A stretch of 64,000 bases of DNA from Paenibacillus andongensis (GTDB lineage: Bacteria; Bacillota; Bacilli; Paenibacillales; NBRC-103111), in the NCBI RefSeq assembly GCF_025369935.1, contig NZ_CP104467.1:831501-895500 (forward strand), read 5' to 3'. Both the position numbers and the translations under genes were made by a program. The notes under the pieces were generated by a model. It was not told the DNA's origin and made no database searches. It saw nothing but the letters and a program-made list of their open reading frames with translations. Positions 1-9,481 of the stretch are shown one piece after another. Numbering within the stretch: the first letter of the stretch is position 1; the number at the start of each line of letters is the position of its first letter.

Positions 1-2
1 AC

Positions 3-434
3 GGTTCAATTGATGTATGGGGAGATCCAAACCAAGGCTTTGTTGGCGATATTACTGGAAGTGATATGGGCTATGGGGTATATCATAAGCCTATAAGAGA
101 TTTACTTGCACATATTTATAATGACCACGCACTTGATATGACTGGGAATGAATTTAGTGAGGTTGAGAAACAAGTTGCACTCGACCATCCCGTTATCATT
201 TGGACAACATCAAACTTCACTCCTTCAAATGAATGGGTTGAATGGAAGGCCAAAGATGGCAGCACAATTCATGCTACTTTTGAAGAACACGCTGTTCTGC
301 TAGTAGGTTATGACGAAGAAAATGTGTACGTGAATAACCCGCTCAACGGGAAAAAAGCAGAGAAAATAGCAAAGCAGCCATTCATTGAAAGCTGGAAGCA
401 GCTAGGGAAACAGGCTGTTACCTATGTCCCCTGA
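3..434 (+). CDS. C39-like cysteine peptidase, C-terminal part
   Basis: This is the end of a larger gene whose start lies before the window; the frame is open from base 3 and stops at 434. The visible part has WGDP.QGFVGDITG, then GYGVYHKPI, then HAVLLVGYD followed by VYVNNPL. This is the usual layout of the C39_2 peptidase-like family in Firmicutes, in which the His of HAVLLVGYD is the catalytic histidine. The catalytic cysteine would be upstream and cannot be checked. Such proteins are usually secreted or surface attached. An internal ATG at base 66 is unlikely to be the real start, because the family motif runs across it. Its link to the Zorya operon that begins 53 bases later is probably only adjacency. 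Confidence 0.75.
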   Translation, partial: GSIDVWGDPNQGFVGDITGSDMGYGVYHKPIRDLLAHIYNDHALDMTGNEFSEVEKQVALDHPVIIWTTSNFTPSNEWVEWKAKDGSTIHATFEEHAVLLVGYDEENVYVNNPLNGKKAEKIAKQPFIESWKQLGKQAVTYVP

Positions 435-487
435 CGACAAATTCGGGGGATGTTTCACTTTATAATCACTTTATGGAGGGCTTCGTT

Positions 488-2338
488 ATGACATCATTAA
501 TTTCTTATTTTCTTATTGGATTAATGGTCGTAATTTTTGCACTGGGGATCTACTTTATTGTTACTCCTTATCATCATGCAAAGAAAATGGCAGAAAATAT
601 CCGCAAAAAACTAATAGGACTACAAAAAGAAGAATCATCTATCGAACGTTTTCATCAGTTTGATACTTGGTTGAAGTCAGAAAAGGGTAATAAATACATA
701 GATCATACAGTGTTACCTGCATGGAATTCATTTCGTGCAAAGTTCATGCAATATCAGCAAAATGGAGTTGCAATTACTCCGGATGTATTAGATTTCTTTC
801 AAGAAGAAAGATTTATTCACCGCTTTGGACAGCGTAAGCTGGTGGAAACATTACCAGGTGTATTTCTTGCACTAGGAATCATCGGAACTTTCTTAGGGAT
901 TGCAATGGGGGTTTCTGGGTTAGATCCGAGTGGAGACTCAACGGTGCTAAAGGGAGGCATTGGCATTCTCCTAGCGGGTATGAAAGCAAAATTCGCGTCA
1001 TCCATTGTAGGTATTTTAGTCTCTCTTATATGGCAAGGATTAGATAAATTATACTTTTACCACTGGCTAACGAATAGCTTCTATACGATTCGAGACACAC
1101 TCGACGAAACGTTCCCTACTCAAGAAGAATCTACGGTCCTATTCCGTATGTTGAACAATCAAGAAAAGCATATGATGGACTTTCAAGTATTTATGTCTGA
1201 ACAACTAATACCACAGATGATGTCAGGCTTCACCAACGCGTTGGATCAATCCTTAACACCTCATTTGGAACAAACGCAAGTGATGATGAAAGAGATGTTA
1301 CAAACGGCAAGCGCTAATCAGATGCAAGGTATGGGCGACATGGTAGATGCCTTTGTTACACAATTGAACCAAATTACCGGCGACCATATGAAAGATTTAG
1401 GAGAAGCTTTGCGGACTACGATTGAGTGGCAGCAGCGTGTTCATGAGGAAATGGGTGCTTTGGTTCAATCGATGCAAGATTCGGCGAAGGAACAATCCTT
1501 AATGGTTGAGAAAACAACGGTGCTTACCGATCATATTCATCAATATACGTCACAAATCACAGAGCATCAAGATGTTCTTGAAAGAACAGTTGCTCAATTA
1601 AATCAAACGGCTGAGAGAAACACGGAACTTCATGAAGCGACTTCTGGTTTACTTGGTAGAATGATTGAAGAGCGGAATGTATTCCACAATCATTTCGATG
1701 AAAGCATCAGTATGCTTCAACAAAATGTTACCTCCATCGTTCAACAAACACAGTTACAGGTTGAGTTACAATATAAACTTGAACAAAACCTTAAAGGAAT
1801 GACGGATACGACACAAAGCCAAGAATTGCTAGCCGCAACAATGGCAGATTATGCTACTCATACGCAGAGGTCTAGTGAAACATTAGCAAACCTAGTAGAG
1901 TCGGTGGAAAATAATGCGAAGACGTTCACTGAGCTTCAAGAAACGATGGGAGGCGTACTGAAGCAAACCGAAAGCGAACGTAAACGTATGGATCAAGTGT
2001 TACAAGATGTGATTAACAGGTTATCCGGTCAACTGGATGAAATGGATACTAGAGTAGAAACCATGAAAGAACATTGGGATTCTACAAGTGATGTCATGAC
2101 GAAGATGAATAATCAATTGACGAAGTCGATGGGACAATTTACGGATGATATGCATCGAGGGCTTAAACATACCTTTGAGATGTTTGATGAGGAACTTGGA
2201 ACTACAGTAAATCTTCTTCACCGCGTGGTACAAGCTATTCAGGATAGTTTAGTTGAACTTCCAGATGAAATGCAGACTTTAAAACAAACTGTACAAGAAC
2301 TAAACAAACAATCCAAACGTATGATCAATCCAGCATAA
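488..2338 (+). CDS. zorA: ZorA, MotA/ExbB-like proton channel subunit with long cytoplasmic tail
   Basis: First gene of a Zorya anti-phage operon. ZorA forms an inner-membrane ion-driven motor with ZorB, related to MotA/TolQ/ExbB. The sequence shows an N-terminal membrane segment (about residues 4-26), two further segments around residues 130-150 and 165-190 with the small-residue-rich MotA/ExbB signature (LALGIIGTFLGIAMG, then GILLAGMKAKFASSIVGI), and about 400 residues of Gln/Glu/Met-rich predicted coiled coil. The long tail is what separates ZorA from ordinary MotA. An in-frame ATG lies at 473, but GGAGGG sits inside that stretch at the right distance before the ATG at 488, so 488 is preferred. 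zorB follows after 14 bases. A TATAAT at 461-466 could be the -10 of its promoter, but no good -35 is visible. Confidence 0.93.
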   Translation: MTSLISYFLIGLMVVIFALGIYFIVTPYHHAKKMAENIRKKLIGLQKEESSIERFHQFDTWLKSEKGNKYIDHTVLPAWNSFRAKFMQYQQNGVAITPDVLDFFQEERFIHRFGQRKLVETLPGVFLALGIIGTFLGIAMGVSGLDPSGDSTVLKGGIGILLAGMKAKFASSIVGILVSLIWQGLDKLYFYHWLTNSFYTIRDTLDETFPTQEESTVLFRMLNNQEKHMMDFQVFMSEQLIPQMMSGFTNALDQSLTPHLEQTQVMMKEMLQTASANQMQGMGDMVDAFVTQLNQITGDHMKDLGEALRTTIEWQQRVHEEMGALVQSMQDSAKEQSLMVEKTTVLTDHIHQYTSQITEHQDVLERTVAQLNQTAERNTELHEATSGLLGRMIEERNVFHNHFDESISMLQQNVTSIVQQTQLQVELQYKLEQNLKGMTDTTQSQELLAATMADYATHTQRSSETLANLVESVENNAKTFTELQETMGGVLKQTESERKRMDQVLQDVINRLSGQLDEMDTRVETMKEHWDSTSDVMTKMNNQLTKSMGQFTDDMHRGLKHTFEMFDEELGTTVNLLHRVVQAIQDSLVELPDEMQTLKQTVQELNKQSKRMINPA

Positions 2339-2352
2339 GGTGAGGGAGAAAC

Positions 2353-3132
2353 ATGTCTCGAGGTTATCGCAATGTGAAACGTTTCCTCCCACATGGCCAG
2401 GAGGAAGAAAAAGAAAGCTTTTGGGTATCGTACACGGACCTTATGTCTGCACTACTTATTATATTTGCGCTAGTTCTTATGGTTATGATGTTTGATACAC
2501 AGACAGCGTATGAAGAGGCTAAATCTGCTATTGACGATAAAGCTGAAGTCATGAAACAGAAAGAAGATGCTATTAAGGAAAAAGACAAGCTCATCGAGGA
2601 GGTACTCGGTGTAAAGTCAAAAATTATTCTGGAATTAGTGAAGGCTTTCAAAGATTCAGAACTCAATCTTCAGGTGGATCAGCAAACGGGAACAATTCGA
2701 TTTTCCGGCGGAGTATTTTTCGGAACGGATAGTAGCGCTGTATCTGATACAGGAAAAGCATATTTAGAGAAGTTCATTCCACAGTATATTGGAATTCTTA
2801 TGTCTGATCAATTTAGAGGACAAGTCGCTCAAATTATTGTAGAGGGACATACTGACACGGATGGTACGTACCTTTATAATTTGAAACTCTCCCAGGATAG
2901 GGCGCTTTCTGTTGTGCAACAAATCTTTGCACCGAGCTTTCCTAATTTCAAATACAAGGATGAATTAAAACAAGTGATTACGGCAAATGGTCGTTCATTT
3001 GCAGTTCCCATTTATAAACAGGATGGCACCGTAGATGCTGATAAATCGCGACGTGTTGAATTTAAATTTCGCTTAAAAGATGAACAGCTTCTTGATAAAC
3101 TTCAGGGGTTGATGCAAGCTGATGGAAAATAA
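2353..3132 (+). CDS. zorB: ZorB, MotB/OmpA-like stator subunit
   Basis: Partner of ZorA. A short N-terminal cytoplasmic part is followed by one membrane segment with a buried acidic residue (SYTDLMSALLIIFALVL, about residues 26-42). The Asp there matches the proton-carrying Asp of MotB and ZorB. A coiled linker follows, then a C-terminal OmpA-like peptidoglycan-binding domain with VEGHTDTDGTYLYNLKLSQDRA (quoted in parts: GHTDTDG, LSQDRA). In a Gram-positive cell this domain would anchor the motor in the wall. The ATG follows a GAGGGAG ribosome site. The 3' end overlaps zorC by 11 bases, which suggests translational coupling. Confidence 0.92.
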   Translation: MSRGYRNVKRFLPHGQEEEKESFWVSYTDLMSALLIIFALVLMVMMFDTQTAYEEAKSAIDDKAEVMKQKEDAIKEKDKLIEEVLGVKSKIILELVKAFKDSELNLQVDQQTGTIRFSGGVFFGTDSSAVSDTGKAYLEKFIPQYIGILMSDQFRGQVAQIIVEGHTDTDGTYLYNLKLSQDRALSVVQQIFAPSFPNFKYKDELKQVITANGRSFAVPIYKQDGTVDADKSRRVEFKFRLKDEQLLDKLQGLMQADGK

Positions 3133-4351
3133 ACCTTATTATCACTATACGTTTGCTCCTCAGAAACTAAAGGAACAACGTACTCAAGTTGAAAAAACGT
3201 TCCGTGATGTGGATCAGGCAATAGCTAAACAAGTTAGTCATAGTAAGTTGCCTCGTTTGTTAGAACAAATCCGAAAAGTTCCATTTGATTCATTGGATAG
3301 TTTTGCTCGCGAGTTAAAGAGGATGGAGGTACTTGTTCTCCTATACGATTATCCATTTCCTAATGAAAGTCATGAAACTAGACGTAAAATTAATCTTATT
3401 CTATCTTATCGGTACTCGGCTCAAGTAGGTAAAACTGCTTGGGGGCTATTTCAAAAAGATCCTCATGAGGTGTTTCTGCAGGATCTCCTTAGATTAATTT
3501 ACAATGTAGATCAATTTGAATTTGTTGTTACGAATGAAAAGATTCGGGAAACGATTCGAATAGCGTTGTTAGATCGTGCTGGAATCGTCACAGGTTTGAT
3601 CGGTTCGATGATATCTTCAACTATTTCAACAAAAGAGCAAATAAACCATTTAAAGATACAACAGGATGTCCTTCTAGAAAAAGAACTCTTAAAAGGCATA
3701 TTTCTAAAGGGTCTCGCGAAGCCGTCATTTGTTCAACGAGATGGAGTTAATTATATTACTGAGAAGTTAGAACGATTTGAAATGGATGAATATAAAGAAC
3801 TTCTTACCGTATATGTAGAGTTTAGGTCATTCAAGGAATTTGAATATGCAGTGATGAATCAAGCAATCAAAAGATTAGGTAATCCATTGGAGAAAGCTAT
3901 GCAATGGGATTTCTTAACTCCTACTGCGATGGAACAAATACAGAAGTGGCTCCTTCAAAACAAACTGAAGCAATTTTTTGAGCAGGATGAGAATAATACA
4001 CGATTTGACTACTGGAAAAATTATTTGAATCAGGATCACATTTTGGACGTAGACGTAATTAAAGAACCCAAAGCAGCATTTATTTATTTTAATCGATTTG
4101 TTGTCGTTGAATTTGGAATCATGGGTGCTGCCTATTTCTATCATAAACAAGGTTTTGAAGAGATTATTAAACCGCTTTCTAATTCATATAAGTTCCGAAA
4201 CAGTGGACGTGCGAAAAGAGAGGATATGTTAAAACGTAGATATACGGAAGAGAATGGAATTCCATTATTTATTGATAAACATGATCACCGCGGCAATTGG
4301 CAACCTAAGTTCACCCAATACATGCGAAACTACCTAGACGGTCGATTTTAG
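3122..4351 (+). CDS. zorC: ZorC, EH_signature-type Zorya protein
   Basis: A 409-residue soluble protein, mostly charged and predicted helical, in the position of zorC between zorB and the SNF2 helicase gene. Its C-terminal stretch, with NRFVVVEFG near residue 325 and WQPKFTQYMR near the end, fits the EH_signature domain that characterises ZorC of type I Zorya. ZorC is thought to act in the cytoplasm, binding DNA and linking the ZorAB motor signal to ZorD; its exact role here is inferred from order and neighbours. It overlaps zorB by 11 bases and is followed after 15 bases by zorD, so all four genes form one transcript. Confidence 0.85.
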   Translation: MENKPYYHYTFAPQKLKEQRTQVEKTFRDVDQAIAKQVSHSKLPRLLEQIRKVPFDSLDSFARELKRMEVLVLLYDYPFPNESHETRRKINLILSYRYSAQVGKTAWGLFQKDPHEVFLQDLLRLIYNVDQFEFVVTNEKIRETIRIALLDRAGIVTGLIGSMISSTISTKEQINHLKIQQDVLLEKELLKGIFLKGLAKPSFVQRDGVNYITEKLERFEMDEYKELLTVYVEFRSFKEFEYAVMNQAIKRLGNPLEKAMQWDFLTPTAMEQIQKWLLQNKLKQFFEQDENNTRFDYWKNYLNQDHILDVDVIKEPKAAFIYFNRFVVVEFGIMGAAYFYHKQGFEEIIKPLSNSYKFRNSGRAKREDMLKRRYTEENGIPLFIDKHDHRGNWQPKFTQYMRNYLDGRF

Positions 4352-4366
4352 TTAGGAGGCTAAGGG

Positions 4367-7117
4367 ATGTCTTTATTTAAGCGTTTTTTTGGCAATGAGA
4401 AGAACGACGAATATAGACCGATTCAGATTAAGAAGAAATTTATCGAAAGCGGTCTTAGCCTTGCTCTGGTCCGTGAGGGAGTCGAGGAACTTGTGCGCTT
4501 CCCACTTAACTTAACGATTACTCAATTAAAAAAGGAAACTCAGCTGGAAAATTTAGAAATACTTGAAACCTTATGGTATGACGAATTACTACATGATGAA
4601 TCGGATGGATATCATTTGCAGTACACAGATATACTTAAACTTCCTAGTGAAGTAAGGGAATTCATGGGCATACTTGATCCAGAAAAACCAGAGCTTTTGC
4701 TAGGCCACGAAGGGGCAGTTGGTACTTCTCGTTTTCAGTTTGTGTTACATAAGAGTTATGGGCAGTGGCGTAATGTTGAACAGACATCTAAAATAGTTGG
4801 ACCATGGGTGGCTCTTCCTGATGGTTCCATGCACCTACTGGATCCTGACACATATGAAATAGATCAGATGATTCGCAATAGTCCAGATCCTCGGGATGCT
4901 GAACAAATATTCTCCTATGTTGCAGAAGTTCGTAACAGGGCAAATCGGTTAGGTATTCCACTAGATACATATCTTGAGCGTCAGGAATATCTCTTCGTCG
5001 ATAACCTTGAGCTTCAGGTCGAGTACGATAATAAGAAAATTCATATACAACCAGCCTATGTATCAAATGAGATAGATCCAACTTTACTAGAGAGTTTGAA
5101 TGACAAGGGAGCTAGATTCGCGGTTGGAGCAGGTCGTGAAAAAGTATTTGTGGATCCCAGAGTCTGGGAACATGCTAACAAAATTAAAGAGGTTCCACCC
5201 ATTCAAGGAGATGACATTCCAAGATTTGCAGAGAATCCAGAAGCCTTTATACCGGACATTGAAGGGTTAGATTTATCTTTATTTGGTGAACGAGTTAAAT
5301 CTTTGGGAATTCGCGTATATCGAGCACAGCCATTCGTACATGCGAAACCATCAGAACGAGGCTGGTTTCAAATTGAAACAGGTTTTTCAGCAGTAGATGA
5401 GACTGGAGAAATTTGGCAATCCTTCAAACCTGATGAGTTTCAGGCACTGATTCGCCAAGCTAGAGATAGCGGGAATGAATATTTTGAGTGGAATGGAAAC
5501 TGGTTACGCATTCCACCTGAAGTGGATGACTTTATCCGATCGACGGGAGAAGTCCATAAACAGTTTGGTGAAAAACCGATGGTTGATATCACCTCACTTC
5601 CTTATATTTTGGAAATATACGAAAATATAGGCCAACTTGAATTCAATGCACCCATTTTGCAGGCGCATCAAGAATTACGAGATCAAGGTGTCTTGGATCG
5701 TACACCTCCGGGTTCCTTCCAGGCTACATTAAAAGCGTTCCAGCAAGACGGGTATGTTTGGATGAAAATGCTTCACTTCCGGAAGTGGGGCGGACTTTTA
5801 GCGGATGACATGGGTCTTGGTAAGACTATTCAGGTTATTTCACTTCTGTCTTATCTGCAGCAAACGAATCGATTAACTCCTACTTTAATCGTTGTGCCTA
5901 AGACCTTAATCGATAACTGGGAGAAGGAGATGACGAAATTCGCTCCTTTTTTACTGCCGAGTTTGTATTTACATCGGGGTACAGACAGGATTAAGTCACC
6001 TGAAGCCTTAAGACAGATAGGAATAACCATAACAACCTATCATACGTTAGTTCGTGATCAGCTTGTATTTGGACAGGTCGAATGGCAGGCAATTATTTGC
6101 GATGAGGCCCAGGCGATAAAGAATCCATCTACCGCTGCAAGCCATGTGCTTAAAGCGATGAAATCGAAATTCAGATTAGCGATGACAGGGACCCCTGTAG
6201 AGAATGGCCTAAGCGAACTATGGTCGATCATGGACTACGTTCAACCAGGCTTACTTGGAAGTTTAAGTGAGTTTAAACGGGAGTTTATTACACCACTTGA
6301 AGCCGGTGAAGGTGACTCGGTTGTGGAGCAACGGTTGCTAGCCAAGTTATCCTACGTATACAAAAGAAGGACGAAATCGGAGGAGTTGGCAGGGCAGCTG
6401 CCACCCAAGCATCATCATGTTATACAAGTTCCTCTTGGGGATGTTCAGAAACGCTTATATGCCGAAATCATTGAACTGGTAAAATCAAAAATGATGGATG
6501 GACTGCAGGCGATTCAACGGTTAAAACTGTTAAGTTCACACCCTGGACTCATCGCGCCTGAATGGATTAATCTTCCTCCGGAAATGGTGCCTAAACTATT
6601 GCACACGCTTCAAATTATAGATGACGTTAAATCTAAAGGTGAAAAAGTACTTATTTTTACAGAGTATCTTAAGATGCAGGATATTTTAAAATCAGCGATT
6701 CGAGATCGATTTGGTATTATTCCTTTTGTTATTAATGGTATGACTGATCGTAGACAATTGGTTGTCGATGAGTTTAACCGAAAGCCAGGATTTGATGTTT
6801 TAATTTTGTCTCCAAAAGCTGCAGGTACGGGTTTGACGATTACGTCAGCAAATCATGTCATCCATTATACACGTTGGTGGAATCCTGCCGTAGAGAATCA
6901 AGCAACAGATCGTGCATACCGGATCGGTCAAGATAAACCTGTTCATGTATATTGTCCTATTGTCACAGACAATGAAGGCGTGTTGAAGCAGGGGACTGTT
7001 GAAGAGATTGTTCACCGAATCTTATCTGAGAAACAAGAGCTGGCCTCTTCAATAATAGTTTCTAGTCGGAAACTTGATCTGGAAAATGAAATTTTACAAC
7101 AGTTTAGTAAGCAATGA
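4367..7117 (+). CDS. zorD: ZorD, SNF2-family helicase/nuclease of type I Zorya
   Basis: A 916-residue effector. The N-terminal half (about residues 1-440) has no motif I recognise. The C-terminal half is an SNF2-type SF2 motor: Walker A in ADDMGLGKTIQV near residue 480, DEAQ in CDEAQAIKNP near 577, then MTGTPVENGLSELWSIMD, and motif VI in QATDRAYRIGQDKPVHVY near 847. A large helicase with this architecture in fourth position is diagnostic of type I Zorya, where ZorD is the DNA-degrading effector. The ATG follows GTTAGGAGGCTAAGGG. A hairpin immediately after the stop probably ends the operon. No truncation is seen. Confidence 0.93.
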   Translation: MSLFKRFFGNEKNDEYRPIQIKKKFIESGLSLALVREGVEELVRFPLNLTITQLKKETQLENLEILETLWYDELLHDESDGYHLQYTDILKLPSEVREFMGILDPEKPELLLGHEGAVGTSRFQFVLHKSYGQWRNVEQTSKIVGPWVALPDGSMHLLDPDTYEIDQMIRNSPDPRDAEQIFSYVAEVRNRANRLGIPLDTYLERQEYLFVDNLELQVEYDNKKIHIQPAYVSNEIDPTLLESLNDKGARFAVGAGREKVFVDPRVWEHANKIKEVPPIQGDDIPRFAENPEAFIPDIEGLDLSLFGERVKSLGIRVYRAQPFVHAKPSERGWFQIETGFSAVDETGEIWQSFKPDEFQALIRQARDSGNEYFEWNGNWLRIPPEVDDFIRSTGEVHKQFGEKPMVDITSLPYILEIYENIGQLEFNAPILQAHQELRDQGVLDRTPPGSFQATLKAFQQDGYVWMKMLHFRKWGGLLADDMGLGKTIQVISLLSYLQQTNRLTPTLIVVPKTLIDNWEKEMTKFAPFLLPSLYLHRGTDRIKSPEALRQIGITITTYHTLVRDQLVFGQVEWQAIICDEAQAIKNPSTAASHVLKAMKSKFRLAMTGTPVENGLSELWSIMDYVQPGLLGSLSEFKREFITPLEAGEGDSVVEQRLLAKLSYVYKRRTKSEELAGQLPPKHHHVIQVPLGDVQKRLYAEIIELVKSKMMDGLQAIQRLKLLSSHPGLIAPEWINLPPEMVPKLLHTLQIIDDVKSKGEKVLIFTEYLKMQDILKSAIRDRFGIIPFVINGMTDRRQLVVDEFNRKPGFDVLILSPKAAGTGLTITSANHVIHYTRWWNPAVENQATDRAYRIGQDKPVHVYCPIVTDNEGVLKQGTVEEIVHRILSEKQELASSIIVSSRKLDLENEILQQFSKQ

Positions 7118-7156
7118 GAAAGTACGTTCCCTGACAGTCTAATGTCGGGGCTTTCT
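7117..7156 (+). terminator. Hairpin after zorD, probable intrinsic terminator
   Basis: An inner stem CCCTGACA/TGTCGGGG (7129-7136 with 7143-7150) and an outer stem AGAAAG/CTTTCT starting at the zorD stop codon. The T-rich stretch after it is short, so termination may be partial and leave read-through into the Z1 gene. Confidence 0.6.
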
Positions 7157-7215
7157 TGTATAGTAGTAAACAACAAGGGTTATTAAGAAAAATTATTCTT
7201 TGGAGGGAATTCAGA

Positions 7216-9405
7216 ATGGTTACATTGACTGAGAATAAAGAAACAGGTACTTTCTATCCTAGATTATTGGAACTTAATAACTATGATGAAATAATGCAAA
7301 AATGTATAACAAGAACAGTTGAAAAGTTGCAGTCCCAAGACACATCTAAACGCCCAGGGATGTTACTTGGAAAAATTCAATCAGGTAAGACGCGGACGTT
7401 TATTGGGGTAATGGCATATGCTTATGATCAAGGATTCGATGTTGTTATTATTTTAACTAAAAATTCTAATGCATTAGCCCAACAGACAACGGAGAGGTTG
7501 GCCCGGGAATTCAATGTGCTTATAGATAATGAACTTATGCGTGTTTATGACATTATGAAATTACCGGATCATCTGAAAAAGTATGCTTTAAGGCAAAAAT
7601 TAGCATTCGTCGTCAAAAAAGAAACGAAAAATATGGATAAACTTCGAAATGCTTTCTTTGAGCGGTATCCAGTTTTAGCGGAGAAGAAAATTCTATTTAT
7701 TGATGATGAGGCTGACTTAGCCAGTATCTCGTTTGAAAAAGATAAAGAGAGCGAGATCATGGAGTTGAGGACAATTGCAAGTAAAATAGATAAAATGAGA
7801 GCCGACTTGAGTGATTCTTCATTTTTACAAGTTACGGCTACCCCATACTCTCTTTATTTACAGCCTGAAGATATGATTGTCCATGAGTTTAAAAAGTATG
7901 AGCCTGTTCGCCCTGCTTTTACTGAGTTGGTGCCAATTCATGATAAGTACGTCGGTGGTGAAATGTATTTTGAAAACTCACAAATTGATGGTCATATGGC
8001 TAAATTTTTATTCGAAGAGGTTACAGAGAATGAGCTAGATGTTCTCAAAAAAATAGATAAGCGGCGGACACGAGGGAACTCACTAATCACACATAAAAAT
8101 ATCCGTTCTATGCGAAATGCGCTTGTGAATTTTCTAGTTGGCGGTGGAATTCGTCGGTGGCAGCAGCAACAATTGAAACAGAAACAGAGAAAGTACTCCT
8201 TGATTGTACATACGGAGAGGGGAAAGGGAGCACATGCGTGGCAGGAATTGATAATGTCCGACTTGGAAGAGGAGTTAAGAATTGCAGCTCATGAGAATCA
8301 ACCTATTTTTCAAGAATTAATGGAAGAGGCCTATTCTAATGTATTACGTTCCTTAACTACTATAGATATTATTATTCCATCATTTGAGGAAGTCGTCGAA
8401 CTTGTAAAAGAAGCATTAATTGAAGAGGAAGTAACGATATCAATCGTTAACTCTGAAAAAGATGTTGATCGTTTGTTAGATGAGACCGGCCAACTAAGAT
8501 TAGATTCACCATTTAATATATTCATAGGTGGGCAAATTCTGGATCGTGGGGTTACGATCGATAACTTAATTGGATTCTTTTATGGGCGGAATCCTAAACA
8601 ATTTCAACAAGATACGGTGCTTCAACATTCACGGATGTATGGTGCACGACCATTAGAGGACGTTGCCGTTACCCGCTTTTACACTACGCAGCATATTTGG
8701 AATATCATGAATAAAATCCATGAATTTGATACTGCCCTTCGTGAAGCATTTGAGCGTGGTGGACATGAGCAAGGTATTATTTTTATTCAAAAAGATTTGG
8801 CCAATAAAATAGTTCCGTGCAGCCCTAATAAAATCATGCTATCGCAACTTACTGTCTTGAAGCCCCATAAACGGATTTTACCAGTGGGATTCAATACAAA
8901 ATCTAGAACGGCAATTGAGAAAACGGTCAATCAGATTAGTCAGTTATTAGTTGATGCGGAGAAAAAAAGTGCCCTTAGAGACGAATCCAATTTTACAATA
9001 TCTGTCGAGCTGGCAAAAGAGATTTTAACTCTCGCTCATTCAACAGTAGAAATGGAAGATGGTTATGCATGGGAGATCAGCGAGTACTACTCCATATTGG
9101 ATTACTTGACCAAGGAAGTAGATCAAAATCCTGAAAGTCTTATTTGGGTTGTTAGACGGGAAAATCGCAACATAAAAAGGAAAGATGATAATAATAAATA
9201 TGAAAATTCGCCTGATACACCTAAGGGTGAGCGAGGGGAACTTACAGTTGCGAGACGATTATCAACTGACATTCCGGCATTAATTATGTTATGTCAAAAT
9301 GGATTAGTAGAAAATGGATGGCGCGGCGCGAAGTTCTGGTGGCCTGTTTTGATCGTGCCAAAGAATATAACGACAACAATTTATTCTAAGAAAACTACTA
9401 ATTAG
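7216..9405 (+). CDS. Z1-domain P-loop ATPase, candidate defence endonuclease/helicase component
   Basis: A 729-residue protein with a Walker A motif GKIQSGKT near residue 51, Walker B FIDDEAD near 160 and the Z1 signature GGQILDRGVTIDNLIGFFYGR (GGQILDRGVTI near 435) followed by QDTVLQHSRMYGARP. Z1 proteins resemble SF2 helicases and occur mostly in restriction and defence clusters; their biochemistry is poorly defined. An upstream in-frame start at 7156 exists, but TTGGAGGGAATTCAG precedes the ATG at 7216, which I take as the start. A perfect terminator follows. The gene lies between Zorya and the GIY-YIG/DUF6884-like pair, so it could belong to either or act alone. Confidence 0.85.
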   Translation: MVTLTENKETGTFYPRLLELNNYDEIMQKCITRTVEKLQSQDTSKRPGMLLGKIQSGKTRTFIGVMAYAYDQGFDVVIILTKNSNALAQQTTERLAREFNVLIDNELMRVYDIMKLPDHLKKYALRQKLAFVVKKETKNMDKLRNAFFERYPVLAEKKILFIDDEADLASISFEKDKESEIMELRTIASKIDKMRADLSDSSFLQVTATPYSLYLQPEDMIVHEFKKYEPVRPAFTELVPIHDKYVGGEMYFENSQIDGHMAKFLFEEVTENELDVLKKIDKRRTRGNSLITHKNIRSMRNALVNFLVGGGIRRWQQQQLKQKQRKYSLIVHTERGKGAHAWQELIMSDLEEELRIAAHENQPIFQELMEEAYSNVLRSLTTIDIIIPSFEEVVELVKEALIEEEVTISIVNSEKDVDRLLDETGQLRLDSPFNIFIGGQILDRGVTIDNLIGFFYGRNPKQFQQDTVLQHSRMYGARPLEDVAVTRFYTTQHIWNIMNKIHEFDTALREAFERGGHEQGIIFIQKDLANKIVPCSPNKIMLSQLTVLKPHKRILPVGFNTKSRTAIEKTVNQISQLLVDAEKKSALRDESNFTISVELAKEILTLAHSTVEMEDGYAWEISEYYSILDYLTKEVDQNPESLIWVVRRENRNIKRKDDNNKYENSPDTPKGERGELTVARRLSTDIPALIMLCQNGLVENGWRGAKFWWPVLIVPKNITTTIYSKKTTN

Positions 9406-9413
9406 TAGAATGT

Positions 9414-9453
9414 AAAAAGAGCCTTCTTTACTAATGTATTGAAGGCTCTTTTT
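9414..9453 (+). terminator. Intrinsic terminator after the Z1 gene
   Basis: A perfect 13-bp inverted repeat, AAAAAGAGCCTTC with GAAGGCTCTTTTT, separated by a 14-base loop. The arms give a T run on the plus strand and a matching A run at the front, so it can work in both directions. Confidence 0.9.
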
Positions 9454-9481
9454 GAAACTTAAAGTAGAGGATGCATGATCT

